From contig NC_087074.1 in the NCBI RefSeq assembly GCF_026151205.1, positions 12,195,182 to 12,259,181 on the forward strand: DNA of 64,000 bases, in the 5' to 3' direction. Origin of the DNA: Bolinopsis microptera. Taxonomy: Eukaryota; Ctenophora; Tentaculata; Lobata; Bolinopsidae. The position numbers and the translations under genes are program-made. Below the pieces are notes generated by a model. The model saw nothing but the letters and a program-made list of their open reading frames with translations. It was not told the origin of the DNA and did not search any database. Shown piece after piece: positions 34,351-47,300 of the stretch (position 1 is its first letter; the number at the start of each line of letters is the position of its first letter).

Positions 34351-35117
34351 CAGGGTGGGCCAAAAGTCAGTGTGCAAACGTTGGGTCTTATACCTCCGCC
34401 GTGTTTTATATTTGAGAGCTGTTGCTTTGCAAATGGCATACTGTACTTACTGGTTCGAGGATTCCGTCGTCAAAATTTGAAAATTCGAATATTTTAGACC
34501 ACGCCCATTCAATATTAAAACACCTATATTGTTTTCTCTGAACATGCTGAACGCCTAATTTTTTCAGAGACGGTAGATTATCAAATGTTGCATATGATCT
34601 GAAAACATGAGGCAAAACGGATTAGAAATAACGAAGTTATCAAGCATTTTGTGTATCTCGTTAACAAAATTGACTGGGTGATTATGTGACACCGTGACAC
34701 GACACCTTAATTGGGCACCCTTGACAATTCCCATAATGTTTAAAGGGGTAGTTAACGGGGTCACCTTATCACGTGATTAGGTAAACCAATCACCTGATCA
34801 CACGTAATGAATAAACTTGTTATGCTTCATATCTCGGTCATCTGAGAAGCTACAGTTATAATTCTTTCAGGACAAACGTAATTCGAATGGCCAAACACAA
34901 TTCAATAACATTTAGCTTGATCCGCCTATCCAAACTATCAAATAAATGTGAAAATGAACCTCCATTTGAAAAAAATGAACGTGAATATTTTTCGAGTTGA
35001 CAAATTCCTCGAACCAGTGGTGGTACTAAGTCATACCAGAAGGAAGTATTTCAATTGGGCACTCAGTGACCGAGCTATTAAGGCCAACGTTTGCACACTG
35101 ACTTTTGGCCCACCCTG
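34351..35117. mobile_element. Mariner/Tc1-type nonautonomous element
   Basis: The ends CAGGGTGGGCCAAAAGTCAG…TGCAAACGTTGG and their complement are flanked by TA on each side, as in the Tc1/mariner superfamily. The inverted repeats extend about 40 bp. The 767-bp interior has only short frames (34406-34615 and 34564-34764, minus) without transposase features. Confidence 0.8.
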
Positions 35118-35261
35118 TATTATTACAAAGGGTTTTATTTTTACCTCAGTTTTTAAATTTGTACCATTTTTACAGAATTTTTATATAGGGTCATGGCTAT
35201 ATTATGTGTATATTGTTAGAATATTTTCATTACTTTAGAGTATCTCGCTGATGTATCAATC

Positions 35262-35580
35262 TCACGAGAAAAACAAAAAATGTGAGTACAATGACAGAGT
35301 CCTCAATGTAGAAAAGGCTACTGTCACGCCACTGGTAATCAGTACTACAGGAGGAATGGCTTGTGAGGCTTCATAGTTCCTAAAACATCTCGCTGAAAAG
35401 ATCAGCCTTAAGAGTGGCCAACGGTATTGTGATGTGATGTCATTTGTCAGACGCAGACTGCGTTTTGATTTACTCAGAACCTGTATAATCTCTATCAGGG
35501 GTTACAGAGGTACCAAAACTCTTCCACCCACGGCGATAAGTGATTTGGACCTTAACCTGATTAACACTCCTAAACCTTAA
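35262..35580 (+). pseudogene. Mobile-element protein fragment, second copy
   Basis: The plus-strand translation gives SHEKNKKCEYNDRVLN…TPLVISTTGGMACEAS, a stop, then FLKHLAEKISLKSGQRYCD and LRFDLLRTCIISIRGYRG. It retains the middle part (EKNKKCEYNDRVL) that is missing from the first copy at 33862-34272, but lacks the first part. It is inactivated by the in-frame stop. Confidence 0.6.
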
Positions 35581-35798
35581 AAGGTCATGGAGTGCTTGTT
35601 TGGTGGGGGTTTAAACCGTTTTATGATGTGATGTGAATTTATGGATTTTATTTTTAGTTGAACATTTTTAAATTACAAAGGGTTATATTTTTTTTGTACC
35701 CCAGTTTTAAAAAAATTTCGTCTGCTTTTGTGCCCGTAAAAACTAATATCGTTAACATATAACTGTCTGAAGCCAAGTTCAAAGGCGCACAGCTGCTG

Positions 35799-38335
35799 AT
35801 GGCGCAAATAAAATGGGTCAACACAGTGACCTCTATAAAGAATTTGCTATCCTCACTTACTTGCTCGCTCTGTTCTACCATCATGAAAAAGCCAGCTAGT
35901 GGAGGATGTTCTCACATGTACTGCCATGACTGCATCATGAACCATTGTGAAGGTAAATTATTATATCATGGCCTTTTCTTCGAAAGAAGAGATTTAATTT
36001 TAAGTTATTCCAGAAGGAGTGTCAATTTCTAAAGGATTTTAATGTGTTTTTGGTAGCAATCAATGTTTAGCAGTAAAACTTATAAAAATTTTTTTCAGCT
36101 TTAGGTGAATTTCGTTGCCCTGAGTGCAGACATCCATTTTGGAGAAAAGACTTGCACATTCATCATGAGATAGATCAGATTATAAACTTATGTGAAGATG
36201 TGTTGCCAAAATTTGAAGCAGATTTCAATGACACTAATCCCAGGGACTGTTCAGAAGACATTTTAGAACAGGAAAACAATAAAACAGGAAACTTCTTAAA
36301 ACAGTCTTCTTTGAGGGAGGAAGGGGGTGTTGAGAAAGAAACTGTTGCCAATATTGATGTGGATGATGGTGTAAATATTTTAGATGATGAAAAAGCACCC
36401 TTATTCCATACACCTCCAGATAATGATCAAGATGACCCAGACTCATTTGTTACTGCTAGTAATGAAAGCCCCAAGCAGCCAGTTCCAAACACTGATCTTC
36501 AACATTCTGGTATAGCTGGTTCCTCTTGCAGGACATTGAATTTGGATCAGCAGCCAGAACAATACTCCAATTTAAATTCTATATTTGATGACTCAAATGA
36601 CGATGCAGATGATCTTCCAGTATTTGATTTGATTTTAGAGATTAAAAGCAGTTCGGAATCGCATAGCAATATTGATGCAGGTAAAGGTAAAGATATGCAC
36701 AAGGTTTCATTACCAACTACTCCAATCGAAAATGTGAGTCAGAAATCTTGTCATGTAAAACCTGTTGGAAGAACATACTCCATGAGAAATAGGCATAAAT
36801 GTCCCAAAGTACCTGTCCACAATGTTGTAGATGATGACTCTCAGATATCAAACTGGCTTAAGAATAGTGTCCTTTTTGAAGAGATTGATAATGTTTTGGA
36901 ACCAGGAAATGACCAAAAATCAAAAGCAAGAAGAACTAGGAAGAGCTCATCATCAATAAAAATTGATGAACTTATTACGGATAGTGACAAAGGTTTAAAA
37001 GTTCCAACAAAAAAACTGGAGAGAAAAGATGATTTTAAAGGTTCAATGAGCACAAGAAGTAAAAGGAGCAGTTCTTCCTCAATAAAAAGTGATCTTCCAA
37101 AAACACCTGTGATTAAGAGAAAAAGTTCTGAAAACAAAGCAAAGCCAAAAAGAGTGAAAACATCTCCTGCAACAATTCCTTTGTCTGAAATCAGAACTCC
37201 ACAGGCAATTATCAAAACACCTCGTTCTAAACAAACAGCTGCAAGAACTCCTAAAACACCTACATCGACTCCAAGAAACAAGAGGAATCAGAAGGGTGAA
37301 ACCTTACTTCATAAGGCTGCAATAACAGGTGATTTTGAGAAGCTTAAGTCACTGTTGGTTGAAAACGAGATTGATGTGAACAGTAAAGATAATGCTGGAT
37401 GGACCCCTCTTCATGAGGCCTGTATCAAGAGGCATGTTGATTGTGCAAGACTTCTCCTGAAGCATGGGGCCCAGATTAATGCTAAAGCAGAAAATCATGA
37501 TACACCACTTCATGATGCCTGTGCTAAAGATGCTGTCGATATCATTGAACTTCTTCTTGAAAATGGAGCATGTAAAATACTTAAAAACCTAGATGGCTAT
37601 ACCCCTGTAGATTGTGCTCAGTCAGATAAAGCACTACAATTACTGGACAAAGCAACAAGTGCTCAGAATCTGTCTGTACTAGATGAAAATCATCCTCCTG
37701 AAGAATCCATGGAGGATGTCGTCATAGCTTTTTCTGGAGTACCAAATGCTAAATTTGGAAAGTACCAGAAGATGAAAGGACTGACTTTTAAAACAGTAGA
37801 AGAAGTGACAAACCAAGTTACCCATTTAGTTTGTGCAATAGACGAGAATAGCTGTTGTAAACGTACAATAAAGTTTATGAAGGCTATGGCACTGGGTGTA
37901 ATAATCGTTTCAGTCAGATGGTTGGATGAGTGTGCCAAGTCATCAAGTTGGATAAATCCCTTGGAATATGTGGTAAAAGGAGCTTTGAATTCTGCCAAAG
38001 GTGCTCCACTAAAATCATTTTCAGATCAGAAAAACGGTGTTCCAAGACTGTTTACTGGCTTAACCTTTTTCATTGACAATAAAAATAATACAAAAAATCT
38101 CAGCAAGGATGTTATCTCTGATTTAATTCAGTCGGCTAATGGCAAATTGTTGAGCAGGGCCCCAAAAGAGCCTGCTTTAAAAAAGACTAAAGTATACCAT
38201 GCCGAAGAAGACTCAATTCTCCATCCTCAGTCTACTATCATTATTAGTGAGAGCCAAACATCAACTGAATTATTGGTAAAATCAACGAAATGGATCATGG
38301 ATTGTATTTCAAGTTACATGTTGATCGAACAATGA
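35799..38335 (+). CDS. BARD1: BARD1-like RING/ankyrin/BRCT protein
   Basis: Two exons: 35799-35952 and 36099-38335 (donor AG|GTAAAT, acceptor TTTTTTCAG|CT, phase 1), 796 residues; human BARD1 has 777. Residues 22-61 are a C3HC4 RING (C22, C25, C37, H39, C42, C45, C58, C61), followed by WRKDLHIHHEIDQIINLC, typical of BARD1. A long acidic then Lys/Ser-rich low-complexity part follows. Ankyrin repeats lie at about residues 450-565 (GETLLHKAAITGDFEKL, NAGWTPLHEACIKRHVDCAR, DTPLHDACAKDAVDIIELLL). Tandem BRCT domains fill the C-terminus (VVIAFSGVPNAKF…VRWLDECAKS; FTGLTFFID…TKWIMDCISS). In animals BARD1 pairs with BRCA1 as a nuclear E3 ubiquitin ligase in homologous recombination repair and reads nucleosome marks through its ankyrin/BRCT parts. 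The FKBP gene follows 636 bp downstream on the same strand. Start: this Met gives the short helix preceding the RING. Confidence 0.93.
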
Positions 38336-38971
38336 GCCATTATTCATTAAGCTATCTTCTTTTTAAGAGTTTGTGATAAATTCCACTATTCATTTTGTAT
38401 TCAATAGATTCTAATTGTTATTTTGAAATTTATTTTTAATCTTCTGACTGTACAGTATAACCTCATATTCTTTATCTTGGTACAGCTGTTTCCTCAATAA
38501 TTACATGTTTGGACGTTTGCAAATAATTTTCTTTAGCAGACCAAATTATTAATTGATCATTTTAGTATGATTACAGTTCTGAGTTAAAAGCATGTGAATA
38601 TGTAGTAGCCTTTAGGTACAAACTCAAACCTGTAATGTTTACAAAATGCTGAAGCTTAATTATCAAAGTTTCTTACTATATACTGATTAGCATAGCCCTT
38701 AATCATGGCCATGTTCAATTTGCATTCGTAAAATACTTAACAATATCAGTATGTAATTATTTAGTTCAAGGTTTTTTATTTCTAAATATATGATGTGTTG
38801 TATGTTGTAATGTTGTGTGTTATTATCAAAGAATGGATTCGGCATAGTTCCCAAACTATATTATACTGTATTTTGAAATTTAGCAATCAAATATATTCAT
38901 TTTTGATTTGTACGGTCACCTTGTTTTGAGATACCATATCTAACATTTCCCCCCAGTAACAGCAATAAGCC
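38336..38971. other. BARD1-FKBP intergenic interval
   Basis: AT-rich. It should hold the 3' UTR of the BARD1-like gene and the promoter/5' UTR of the FKBP gene. No gene, RNA or repeat was recognised. Confidence 0.55.
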
Positions 38972-41900
38972 ATGGTTGACGTAAGCAAAGCACAAGATGG
39001 TGGAATCCTCAAAAAGGTGAGATTTAATAATAGTTTAAATAATAGAGTATTATTGGGTAATTGTCCTATAAGCACAATGGAGTTGTGCGAAGCATAAATT
39101 ACATTAAACTATATTAATCTAAACTACACTACACTACACTACACTACACTACACTACACTACACTACACTACACTACACTACACTACACTACACTACACT
39201 ACACTACACTACACTATACTACACTACACTACACCAAACCACAATACACTACACAAAACTACACTACATTACACCACACACCTCACACTACACACCTCAC
39301 TGCTCACACTACACACTACACTACATATTACACTACACTACACACTACACACTACACACTACACACTACACTACACTACACTACACTACACTACACACTA
39401 CTCTACACTACATATTACACTACACTACACTACACTACACTACACTACACTACACTACACTACACTACACTACACTACACACTACTCTACACACCTCACA
39501 CTACACACTACATAACACTACACTATACACTACACACTAGCGCCACTACACACTACACTACATTACACCACACACTACACATCTCACACTACACACTACA
39601 TACTACACTGCACACTGCACACTAGTCACTACACACCACACACTACACTACACTACACACTACACACTACACTACACTACACTACACTACACTACACTAC
39701 ATTACACTACACTACACTACACTACACTACACTACACTACACACTACAATATTCTCAGATACTAACTGAAGGAGCAGGAGATACTCCCTCGAGTGGTAAT
39801 GAAGTGAAAGTACATTACACCGGGCGTCTTCTTGATGGCACCGTCTTCGATTCAAGCAAGGATAGAGACGAGCTCTTCAAGTTCAAAGTTGGAACTGGTA
39901 AGTTTAAGTCTAATCTTAAACAATACGTCGAAATTTGTTCTTTATTTTTCTGCTAATTAAACGGTCCAGGTCAAATTTTATCCTTATTAATACTTTAAAA
40001 CCTTGATTTATACGGAGAGCAAACATCAGGGGCTCACAGTAAATCAGGGTTCTTGGTAAACGGAGTTTTGTTGTTGCTATAAACTTGATTTAGAGAAAGT
40101 GTTTAAAAATGTTTTTTTGTATGAAAGGATAAATCTAACCATTACTCCTCAGGACAAGTGATAAAGGGCTGGGACGAAGGGATAGTAACAATGAAAAGAG
40201 GTGAGACAGCTGTGTTAACTTGTAAACCAGAATATGCATACGGTGCTAGCGGATCTCCCCCTAAAATCCCACCTAACTCTACTCTCGAGTTCGAGGTGAG
40301 TCCACTTTTTCAAATCCATCATAAGTATTGAACAGTTTATATGCTAAATTAAACCCACCGTCATTGGCCACTTCAAATGATCTCAACTGTTAGGCAACGA
40401 AACCATTTCTTTTAAATTTTAATCCTTAGAAATGTACGCTGTATTTTCATTAAACAGCCGTCACTGCCAGAAACGGTTAATTTAGAGCTCGACTTTTCGG
40501 TCACACTACTAAATGTTGTATTTGGCACGCGCGGTAAGATTATCCGTGTCCTTTATAGGCTTTCTGGAAAGTTCGCGCCAAATTTCAGAAAAATGCGTAC
40601 GTGCGCTGCATTTCTGGAAGGCCGAGGTGCCAGACCCTTGGGCGGGTTTTGTCCAATTAAAATTACTATCGCAATTAGAATATTAGCTAAGTACTTCACA
40701 CAGCAACCAAGCGTTGTTGGTAATGTTCTACAACGAGGTTCATCATCTGAAACACATTTCGCGACATGGTCACATTACAGTAGTTGAGCAACAAAGGAAA
40801 AGGGAAGGTCCATTTCCATTACGTCACTATGCGACTCACTGTCCCACCTCTTACCAAACTCGATTAAATTTCAGGTTGAGATGCACGATTTCTTCGGAGA
40901 TGACTGTAGTGATGACGGCGGTGTCTCGAAGAACACCACTAAGGAAGGTTCCGGTCTGTCCAACCCGAGAGAGGGCTCCACTGTTAGTGTATCCTGGTCC
41001 ATGAAGCACTTGGACAGAGATCTGGAGACTAGATCCGTCAAGTTTATTCTGGGTGATGGCGCTGGAGAGGGTGTTGGTAAGTGCTTTATAAAATATAATT
41101 TGTCCGTATCATCTTCAAAAAGACTGTTAATAATGAATTAAGATATTGGATATATATTGGATATATACTTGTATTGTCGGATTATTTCCAACCACAAAGC
41201 TCCCGGTTTACACGTCTAAAACTTCCACTTCTCAGTTCCTGGCGTTGAGAAAGCCCTGCTGAAAATGAAGAAAGGAGAATCCGCTAATGTAACAGTGAAG
41301 TCCCACTACGCATATGGCGATGTTGGAGACGCTAAACTCGCTGTCCCAGGAGGAGCTGATTTGGTTTACAACCTTACCCTAGAGGACTTTGAACAGGCTA
41401 AATATAAGTATGAAATGTCGAACGCCGAAAAGATCGAGTTTGCTGAGAAAGCCAAAGAATTGGGCACGGAATATTTCAAAGCAGGAAAGTTCGACCTGGC
41501 TCTGAAGAAGTACAAAGTTATCACAGAGTATTTGGAGCCTGAAGCGGAGGATTTTGATGACATGCCAGACAGTGATGACGAGGATAAGGACGGAGAAGCT
41601 GAGAAGAGCGAAGAGAAGGATCCAGAACACGAGAGAAAATCACAGCTGCTTCAGGTCGCTAGTTACAGCAACCAAGCTCTCTGTCTATTGAAACTTCAAG
41701 ATGGGATAAACGCGTTCAAAGCGTGCGAGTCTGCTCTGAAGCTTGATCCTAAGAACATCAAAGCTCTATTCAGAAGAGGACAGTCTGCTGAGATGAGCCA
41801 GGAATGGGAAGATGCCATCGGTCACTTCAAAGCCGTTCTGGAGGAAGATCCCAAGAACACAGCCGCAGCAAGCAAGATCAAGTTCTGTCGCAACAAAGTA

Positions 41901-42074
41901 ATGAGCTTCAAACAAGCCCAGAAGAAGAAATATGCTAACATGTTCGAACGTACCAACTTCAAGGAACCAGAGCCAATCAAGGACGAGAACAAAGTCAAGC
42001 CTGACTTCTCAGATGACGAGGAAGGAGAGGCTATTGGGTCAGATGAAGAGAAGCCTCAAGAAATGGAGGTCTAA
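38972..42074 (+). CDS. FKBP4: FKBP4/5-like peptidyl-prolyl isomerase with TPRs
   Basis: Five exons with consistent phases: 38972-39016, 39759-39897, 40153-40295, 40875-41076, 41236-42074; 455 residues (human FKBP4 459, FKBP5 457). The first FKBP domain is catalytic in type ([54 protein letters not shown]). The second, diverged domain has [27 protein letters not shown] and [12 protein letters not shown] repeats run from about residue 310 to 425 ([60 protein letters not shown]), with an acidic loop ([13 protein letters not shown]) between the first two. The family binds Hsp90 through the TPR clamp and acts in steroid-receptor and other client folding in the cytosol. The C-terminal acidic tail is typical. 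The symbol is given for the FKBP4/FKBP5 pair; invertebrates have one ancestral gene. Confidence 0.93.
39126..39748. repeat. (ACACT)n pentanucleotide satellite in FKBP intron 1
   Basis: About 620 bp of ACACT units, with pure blocks at 39126-39220, 39418-39480 and 39665-39742 separated by variant units (ACACC, CACACT, ACATT). It ends about 10 bp before the exon 2 acceptor (ATTCTCAG), and so occupies the position of the polypyrimidine tract. Confidence 0.95.
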
Positions 42075-44332
42075 AACTTCTCTCTGTGGCGGATATTGCA
42101 CCCTCTAGTCTCCCGACCCTGAATCTGCTTTAACCTAGCTGAGATTTATCTTAAAGAGGTGCTGCATTTATCCACGTTCACATGATATATGTTGCTATAT
42201 TTTTCGTGTTCTTACAGTTGTTGAAGAATTTTGCTGCTACGTTTCATATTGAATACCTGCAATGCCTTTGGCTTGGCCGACACTTATATTTTACGTTTTT
42301 TATTATTTGTTACATCATTCTTCAAACTGTCAAAAGTTTTAGATGATTATTTTGGAAGATTATTGTTTTCGTTTGTTACACTAAATTATCAACTTAAAAA
42401 TCGAACGAAACCCGGATAGGAACTCTTGATAGGAATCAAAAAGGACCGAGCGAATAAATTGTGAAACTATTCTAGACTTATTCGCAAAAGTACACATAAG
42501 CCACTTGCTTATAATTCACATTGTCCCCCGTTCACAAAAAATAAACGGCAGTTCATTATATTAGTTCCTACTTCCTATTAAGTTTTGCATATCACTGTTC
42601 ATTTTAAGACGTACGTTAAATACTTATATTGTGGATCAAAATTTTGCGCAGTCCCAAATAAAATAAAATTGCAGTCCTAGGACATGTGACATGGGTAAAT
42701 GGACCTAAATGAGTTCCGGCTCAACTTTCATTGATAGAATTAGAATCTGCAACAGCTACAATTTCATTAACTGATGATTATATTTGACTATTTAAATTAG
42801 TGGTGGCAGTTGGCACTGTACTTTCCGTGTCGACAAAGCACAGACACAGATCTGTGACGAGACTAATGTAATTCTAGTAATTGTAAAGGTCAGCTCCAGG
42901 TAAGACGTGTGATGATAATAAGACACGTTACTGCTGTCCCGTGCCCATAGTAACATTAACGTACCAAACCTTAAAATGAGCTCAATTCTAGGCAATTCTA
43001 GCAGCTTTCCTGCGACCGTATACTTTTTGCTCGTTGTCGGAATCCTGTTTAAAACGTCTCGTCTTGTAGCCATGAGGTCGCCCTCCAACGGGTTACTAGC
43101 ATATTATACTGTACAGTTTAACCTTTTATCACTGTCAGTCCCACCTGCTGACCATGTATTAACTTATTAAACTTTGCAGCATATCTTAGCCACGTCACAT
43201 TTCACAAACAGTAATATTATCACTCATTACATTATCGTTTAACTTGCAAGTTGCGAATATGTCATATATTCTGATCGGCTCACTTACTCAGCTTGTCACT
43301 TACCCAGCTTATTTACTAATTACTCTGCGATGACGTACTACTACTGGCACTGCTGAGTTTGTAGACTTAAAGGCCTGCACACAGCATGAGAATGGAGAAC
43401 AGCTTACCGTCAAACCATTTAGCCGCTGGTCATTTTCATTGTTATCAATATCAATGTCGGTATGTAAATGTTGTCATGAGAATTGGAATTTTTGCCCCTC
43501 TTTATTCAGTTCTACTTTTCGACGAGTAATATACTAATTAAAGTAATGTAATAGGTATTCTAGTAAAATGTCGAGCATCTTTGATAGTTCTTACTATTAT
43601 ACTATCTATTAGTATTACAGATAGGGATTGTGGGAATGCCTTCAAAAGACTACCATATCGGACGTAATTTGACCGGACATTTTGTGAGCGGACATAATTT
43701 TGAACGGGCATTAAAATGAACACTCAAAGTCAAAGACATTCATTTAATATATTTAATTTAAATAGTACCTTGTCGGACTTTATTTGAACGGACATTAAAA
43801 TGAACGCTAGGGCCTCCAGCGTCCAATTAATGTCCGTTCAAATAAAGTCCGATAAGGTATATCCAATTCTATTTGAAAGTGTTCGAAAATACAAATTTAT
43901 TATCGATTCGAGGGCCGAAATTACCTGAAATTGCAACAAGAATAGTCTCACAATATTTACATTAAGATTTGAGTTATGAGGCCGATTATCCCTATCTTTC
44001 AGTAAGGTTGTGCAGTATGTGCACTTGGGTCTCGATTCAATTTTATAAATAAAATTTTACAATTACAAATATTTTTACCACTGATTCCGAATCAACCAGA
44101 TAAAATTGTATGTATAGGTATTACTATTAGGTATGTATTTTTTAAATAACGTCCGATTTGTGTAATATCCCGTCCACTTTAACGATCGGTCGAAATGCTG
44201 GAAGGGGGCGGCAAAATGTTGAAGGGGTAAAAAAGTAGTTCTGACCTTTTTCCACTATACTGTGAGTGAGTGTGGTCACTAATATAATACTAATATAGAT
44301 CTCCAATTATTTATATACGAAACCCAAGTCCA
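42075..44332. other. FKBP 3' UTR and intergenic DNA
   Basis: The beginning is FKBP 3' UTR. The open frames at 42231-42419, 42792-43088 (minus) and 42976-43170 have no recognised features. A perfect-looking foldback lies at 43766-43859 (listed separately). The words GGACATTAAAATGAACRCT and GGGCATTAAAATGAACACT recur at 43708-43726 and 43790-43806. Confidence 0.5.
43766..43859. repeat. Long hairpin (32-bp arms)
   Basis: The left arm (43766-43797, starting TACCTTGTCGGACTTTATTT) and the right arm (43828-43859, ending ATAAAGTCCGATAAGGTA) are complementary except for one pair. Inside the 30-base loop, ACGCT and AGCGT can pair as well. It is probably a small foldback transposon or MITE. A diverged third copy of the arm (ACCGGACATTTTGTGAGCGG) lies just upstream at about 43670. 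Confidence 0.85.
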
Positions 44333-47300
44333 ATGGCAAAATCAAGTCAGTCATACAACTACCATGGCGCCAATGGATCCATTGAAGTAAAGCCGATGCA
44401 AATCATGTTGCCAGATTCGCTAATGGATCCACCCCGTGTCGCCAACAGTACAGTGGTAGGTAAAGTCTAGACTTGGAGCTCCAATGATACTTACATACAT
44501 AGGGAATACTTGACTTTGAATAAGTTTTGGGTTCTTGAAAAGCAGAAATGTGGACTTTTGACTATTCGCTATTTGAGTTGCAATCACTCGCATATTACTA
44601 TCTTCTTATAAAAAATCATCAGATGTCAAGGCCGAGATCAACTGCGAGTCCGGCAAAGTTTCTCAGCATCTCAACAAGATCCACCAGAAGCATGAAACTG
44701 AGGCTGTTTCCACCTGATCGTGCCAGAATGCTAGCCAGAGCTCACTGCTCACAAATGGTAAGAATTTTTAAAATGTATATTTTTCATTTTTTTAATCAAC
44801 TATATACAGCAAACACAAGATAATAGAAAATAAATCATAAAATCGAGTGGCCGAGTAGTCTCGACTCACCCATAGCTTCTCCATAAACGTCTATCATGAG
44901 CTTTGTACACTAAATCGTTGAAATTACTTAAACTAAATATTTTATTTACAATCACAATAATATTCTTTGTCATAATGTCTTTTAATAATAAATCAAATAA
45001 ATTTGAACGAGGTCTGCCCCTCCTTCCTTTGTAGTCAAAACATCCTAAACATGCAAATCTAAAAGATAAGAAAGCGGGAGTGTCATCACCGCTTCTGAGA
45101 ACGTGCCCAAGCATCTTCCATCTTGATCCTTTCAGTAAGGGGTCTGACATTACATCTCTTATATAAATTCTCGTTACTGATAACCGTAGGCCAATAGGTG
45201 TTGATTATCTGTCTCAGATGCTTTCTTTGAAGAACGTCGACAGATGCCATTACGGTTTCAGGAGCAGCCCAGCTGCTACAGTTATACAACAACACTGAAG
45301 TGACAAGAGCTTCGTACAGCTTCAGCTTTCTACTCTCACTGATCTGAACAGAACTATTCAACCAGACTTTCTTGTAGGTGTAAAAGGCAACATTGGCTTT
45401 GTTGCGTCTGTTGACAATATCTCTTTCTGAACAGAGCTTTGATCCTAATAGCACTGACTCTCGCCACTCTTCATCTCCTCTAATTTTATTGCCATGGGCA
45501 TCTAAAGCATCTGTATCTGCCAAATACACTCTTGTAAACACTGTCTTAGATTCGTTAACAAAGAGACTCCAATCCTTTAGTATATCACTGGCAATCTCTA
45601 GTATCTTCACCAGGCTCTGACCATCTTCACTCAGAAGCTCAGCATCGTCAGCATAGGCGGACTCTAACGGGAGGCCTCTATCAGAGACTGGGGGTTCGGT
45701 CTAGGAATCGTGACACTGATCACGGCTCTGATGTGATTCAGGGCACCGGCAAGGGTCAATGTAAACACTTTACCTGCCAGACTGTCTCCCTGGTAAGCGC
45801 CAATATTAGTCACAAATTCACCAGACTCAGATCTGTTGACCGTCACCTTGAGCTTTGTATTTGAGAGGAGGTACTGAACTAGGCGAATGTCGTCTCTAGA
45901 GCATCCTGCATCAATGAGGAGGTTGATGATGGTCTGTCTGCGGATAGTACTAAACGCAGCGGTCATGTCAATGTTGATTTTACTATACTCAAACTCGCGC
46001 CTGGTAACCACTGATGTCAACATTCTCTGAGACCATACCAGGTCAGCACAACTGCGACCCTGCTTGTATGCCGCCTGCCAAGGTCCAGTGTACATATCAA
46101 CGTGGTAATTGATTCTGTTCAAGGCTACGAGGGATAGGACTTTTCTAGTTCCATTTAGCAATGTGAGGGGCCGGATAGACTTTATCGGACCACGGGGTTT
46201 TCCTGGCTTCTGAAGGGGTGTCAGGATACCTTCTCCAATAGTACAACGTGTACGATGCCTTTGCCGCTACAGAATGAACACTTGGATATGGTAGATGATG
46301 CTATGGTTATGAATGGCCAGTTCCTTACGGAGTATGTGAATCAGATACACATGGCAACAGTGGCGTAACGTTGCCTGTTGGCGCCCCCCTGCCGAAAAAA
46401 GCGCCCCCTGTTGGCGCCCCCTCCCCTTTTGGTGCCCCTCCCTAAAATTGAACAAATTAGGTGATTTTAAAGAATACGCCGGTAAAATCTCTAAAAAAGT
46501 GTGTATCTAGAGCAAAACGCGCAGTTTTGCTAGTACTTTAGTTAAGTTTTCGAAATTGTCCCACATTCAAACGACGATTTGGCGCCCCCCTAAGACGGCG
46601 CCCCCCTGCACAGCGGGGTCAGCAGGGCCTTTCGTTACGCCACTGCATGGCAACTGACAGTATTTTCAAGGAGATTAGAAGTAAAATCGGTGCCGAACAC
46701 AACGATGATGTGCAATTTGACAAACTGAACCAGAGAAGTGTGCCTAGAGAGAGGTTATCAGAATGGCTAGAGACAGTGTGCTATTTGCTGAACGATTATT
46801 GTGGTCCATTGTTACAATCTGCCACAGAAACAGCTACCGACAACAGGGTGTTCAAGAAAGAAAAAATAGAAGATGCGACTAAGATCATAGAACTGCAAGA
46901 GAAGTTACTCTCTAAGCAAGAAGAAGATATGACAAAAATCAGTGATCTGCAGGAGAAGTTAGCTTTGAAGAAGGATGACGAGATTGGAACTGTGAAAAGT
47001 GCAGCTCAGAAAGAGATTAAGACCTTTTCGTCTCTGTTGAAAAACACGTGCAAAAACGCCTTTGCACCGAAGAAAATCCAAGCTGCAGTGAAAAGGGTTG
47101 CCCTAGAAGAAGATCGAAGTAAAAGTCTGATTATCTTTGGGATTCCAGAGACTGAGGAGAACCTGGATGCTAAGGTATCTGGTATTTTGTTGGACCATCT
47201 CAACGAAAAACCGAAACTTTTGAGATGTAATAGAGTTGGAAAGGACACAAGTGAACGAGTCAGACCAGTTAAATTCACTTTGTCAAGCTCAGATCAAGCT

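Larger units (their letters stand above)
33735..35680. repeat. Three partial direct copies of the same dead element tail
   Basis: The tail ATGGAGTGCT…TTTTGTTGTGATGTGA…TGGATTTTAT occurs at about 33752-33815, 34279-34345 and 35587-35650. The longer unit with the coding remnant is duplicated at 34025-34350 and 35338-35655 with high identity. The middle copy is cut from the third by the mariner-type element at 34351-35117. Confidence 0.85.

Noticed and set aside
36841-37281. 146-codon antisense frame in the BARD1-like exon
   Set aside because: Shadow of the low-complexity Lys/Ser-rich coding strand.
42792-43170. Opposed frames of 98 and 64 codons downstream of the FKBP gene
   Set aside because: Neither shows a recognisable motif; they are antisense to one another and lie in presumed intergenic DNA.
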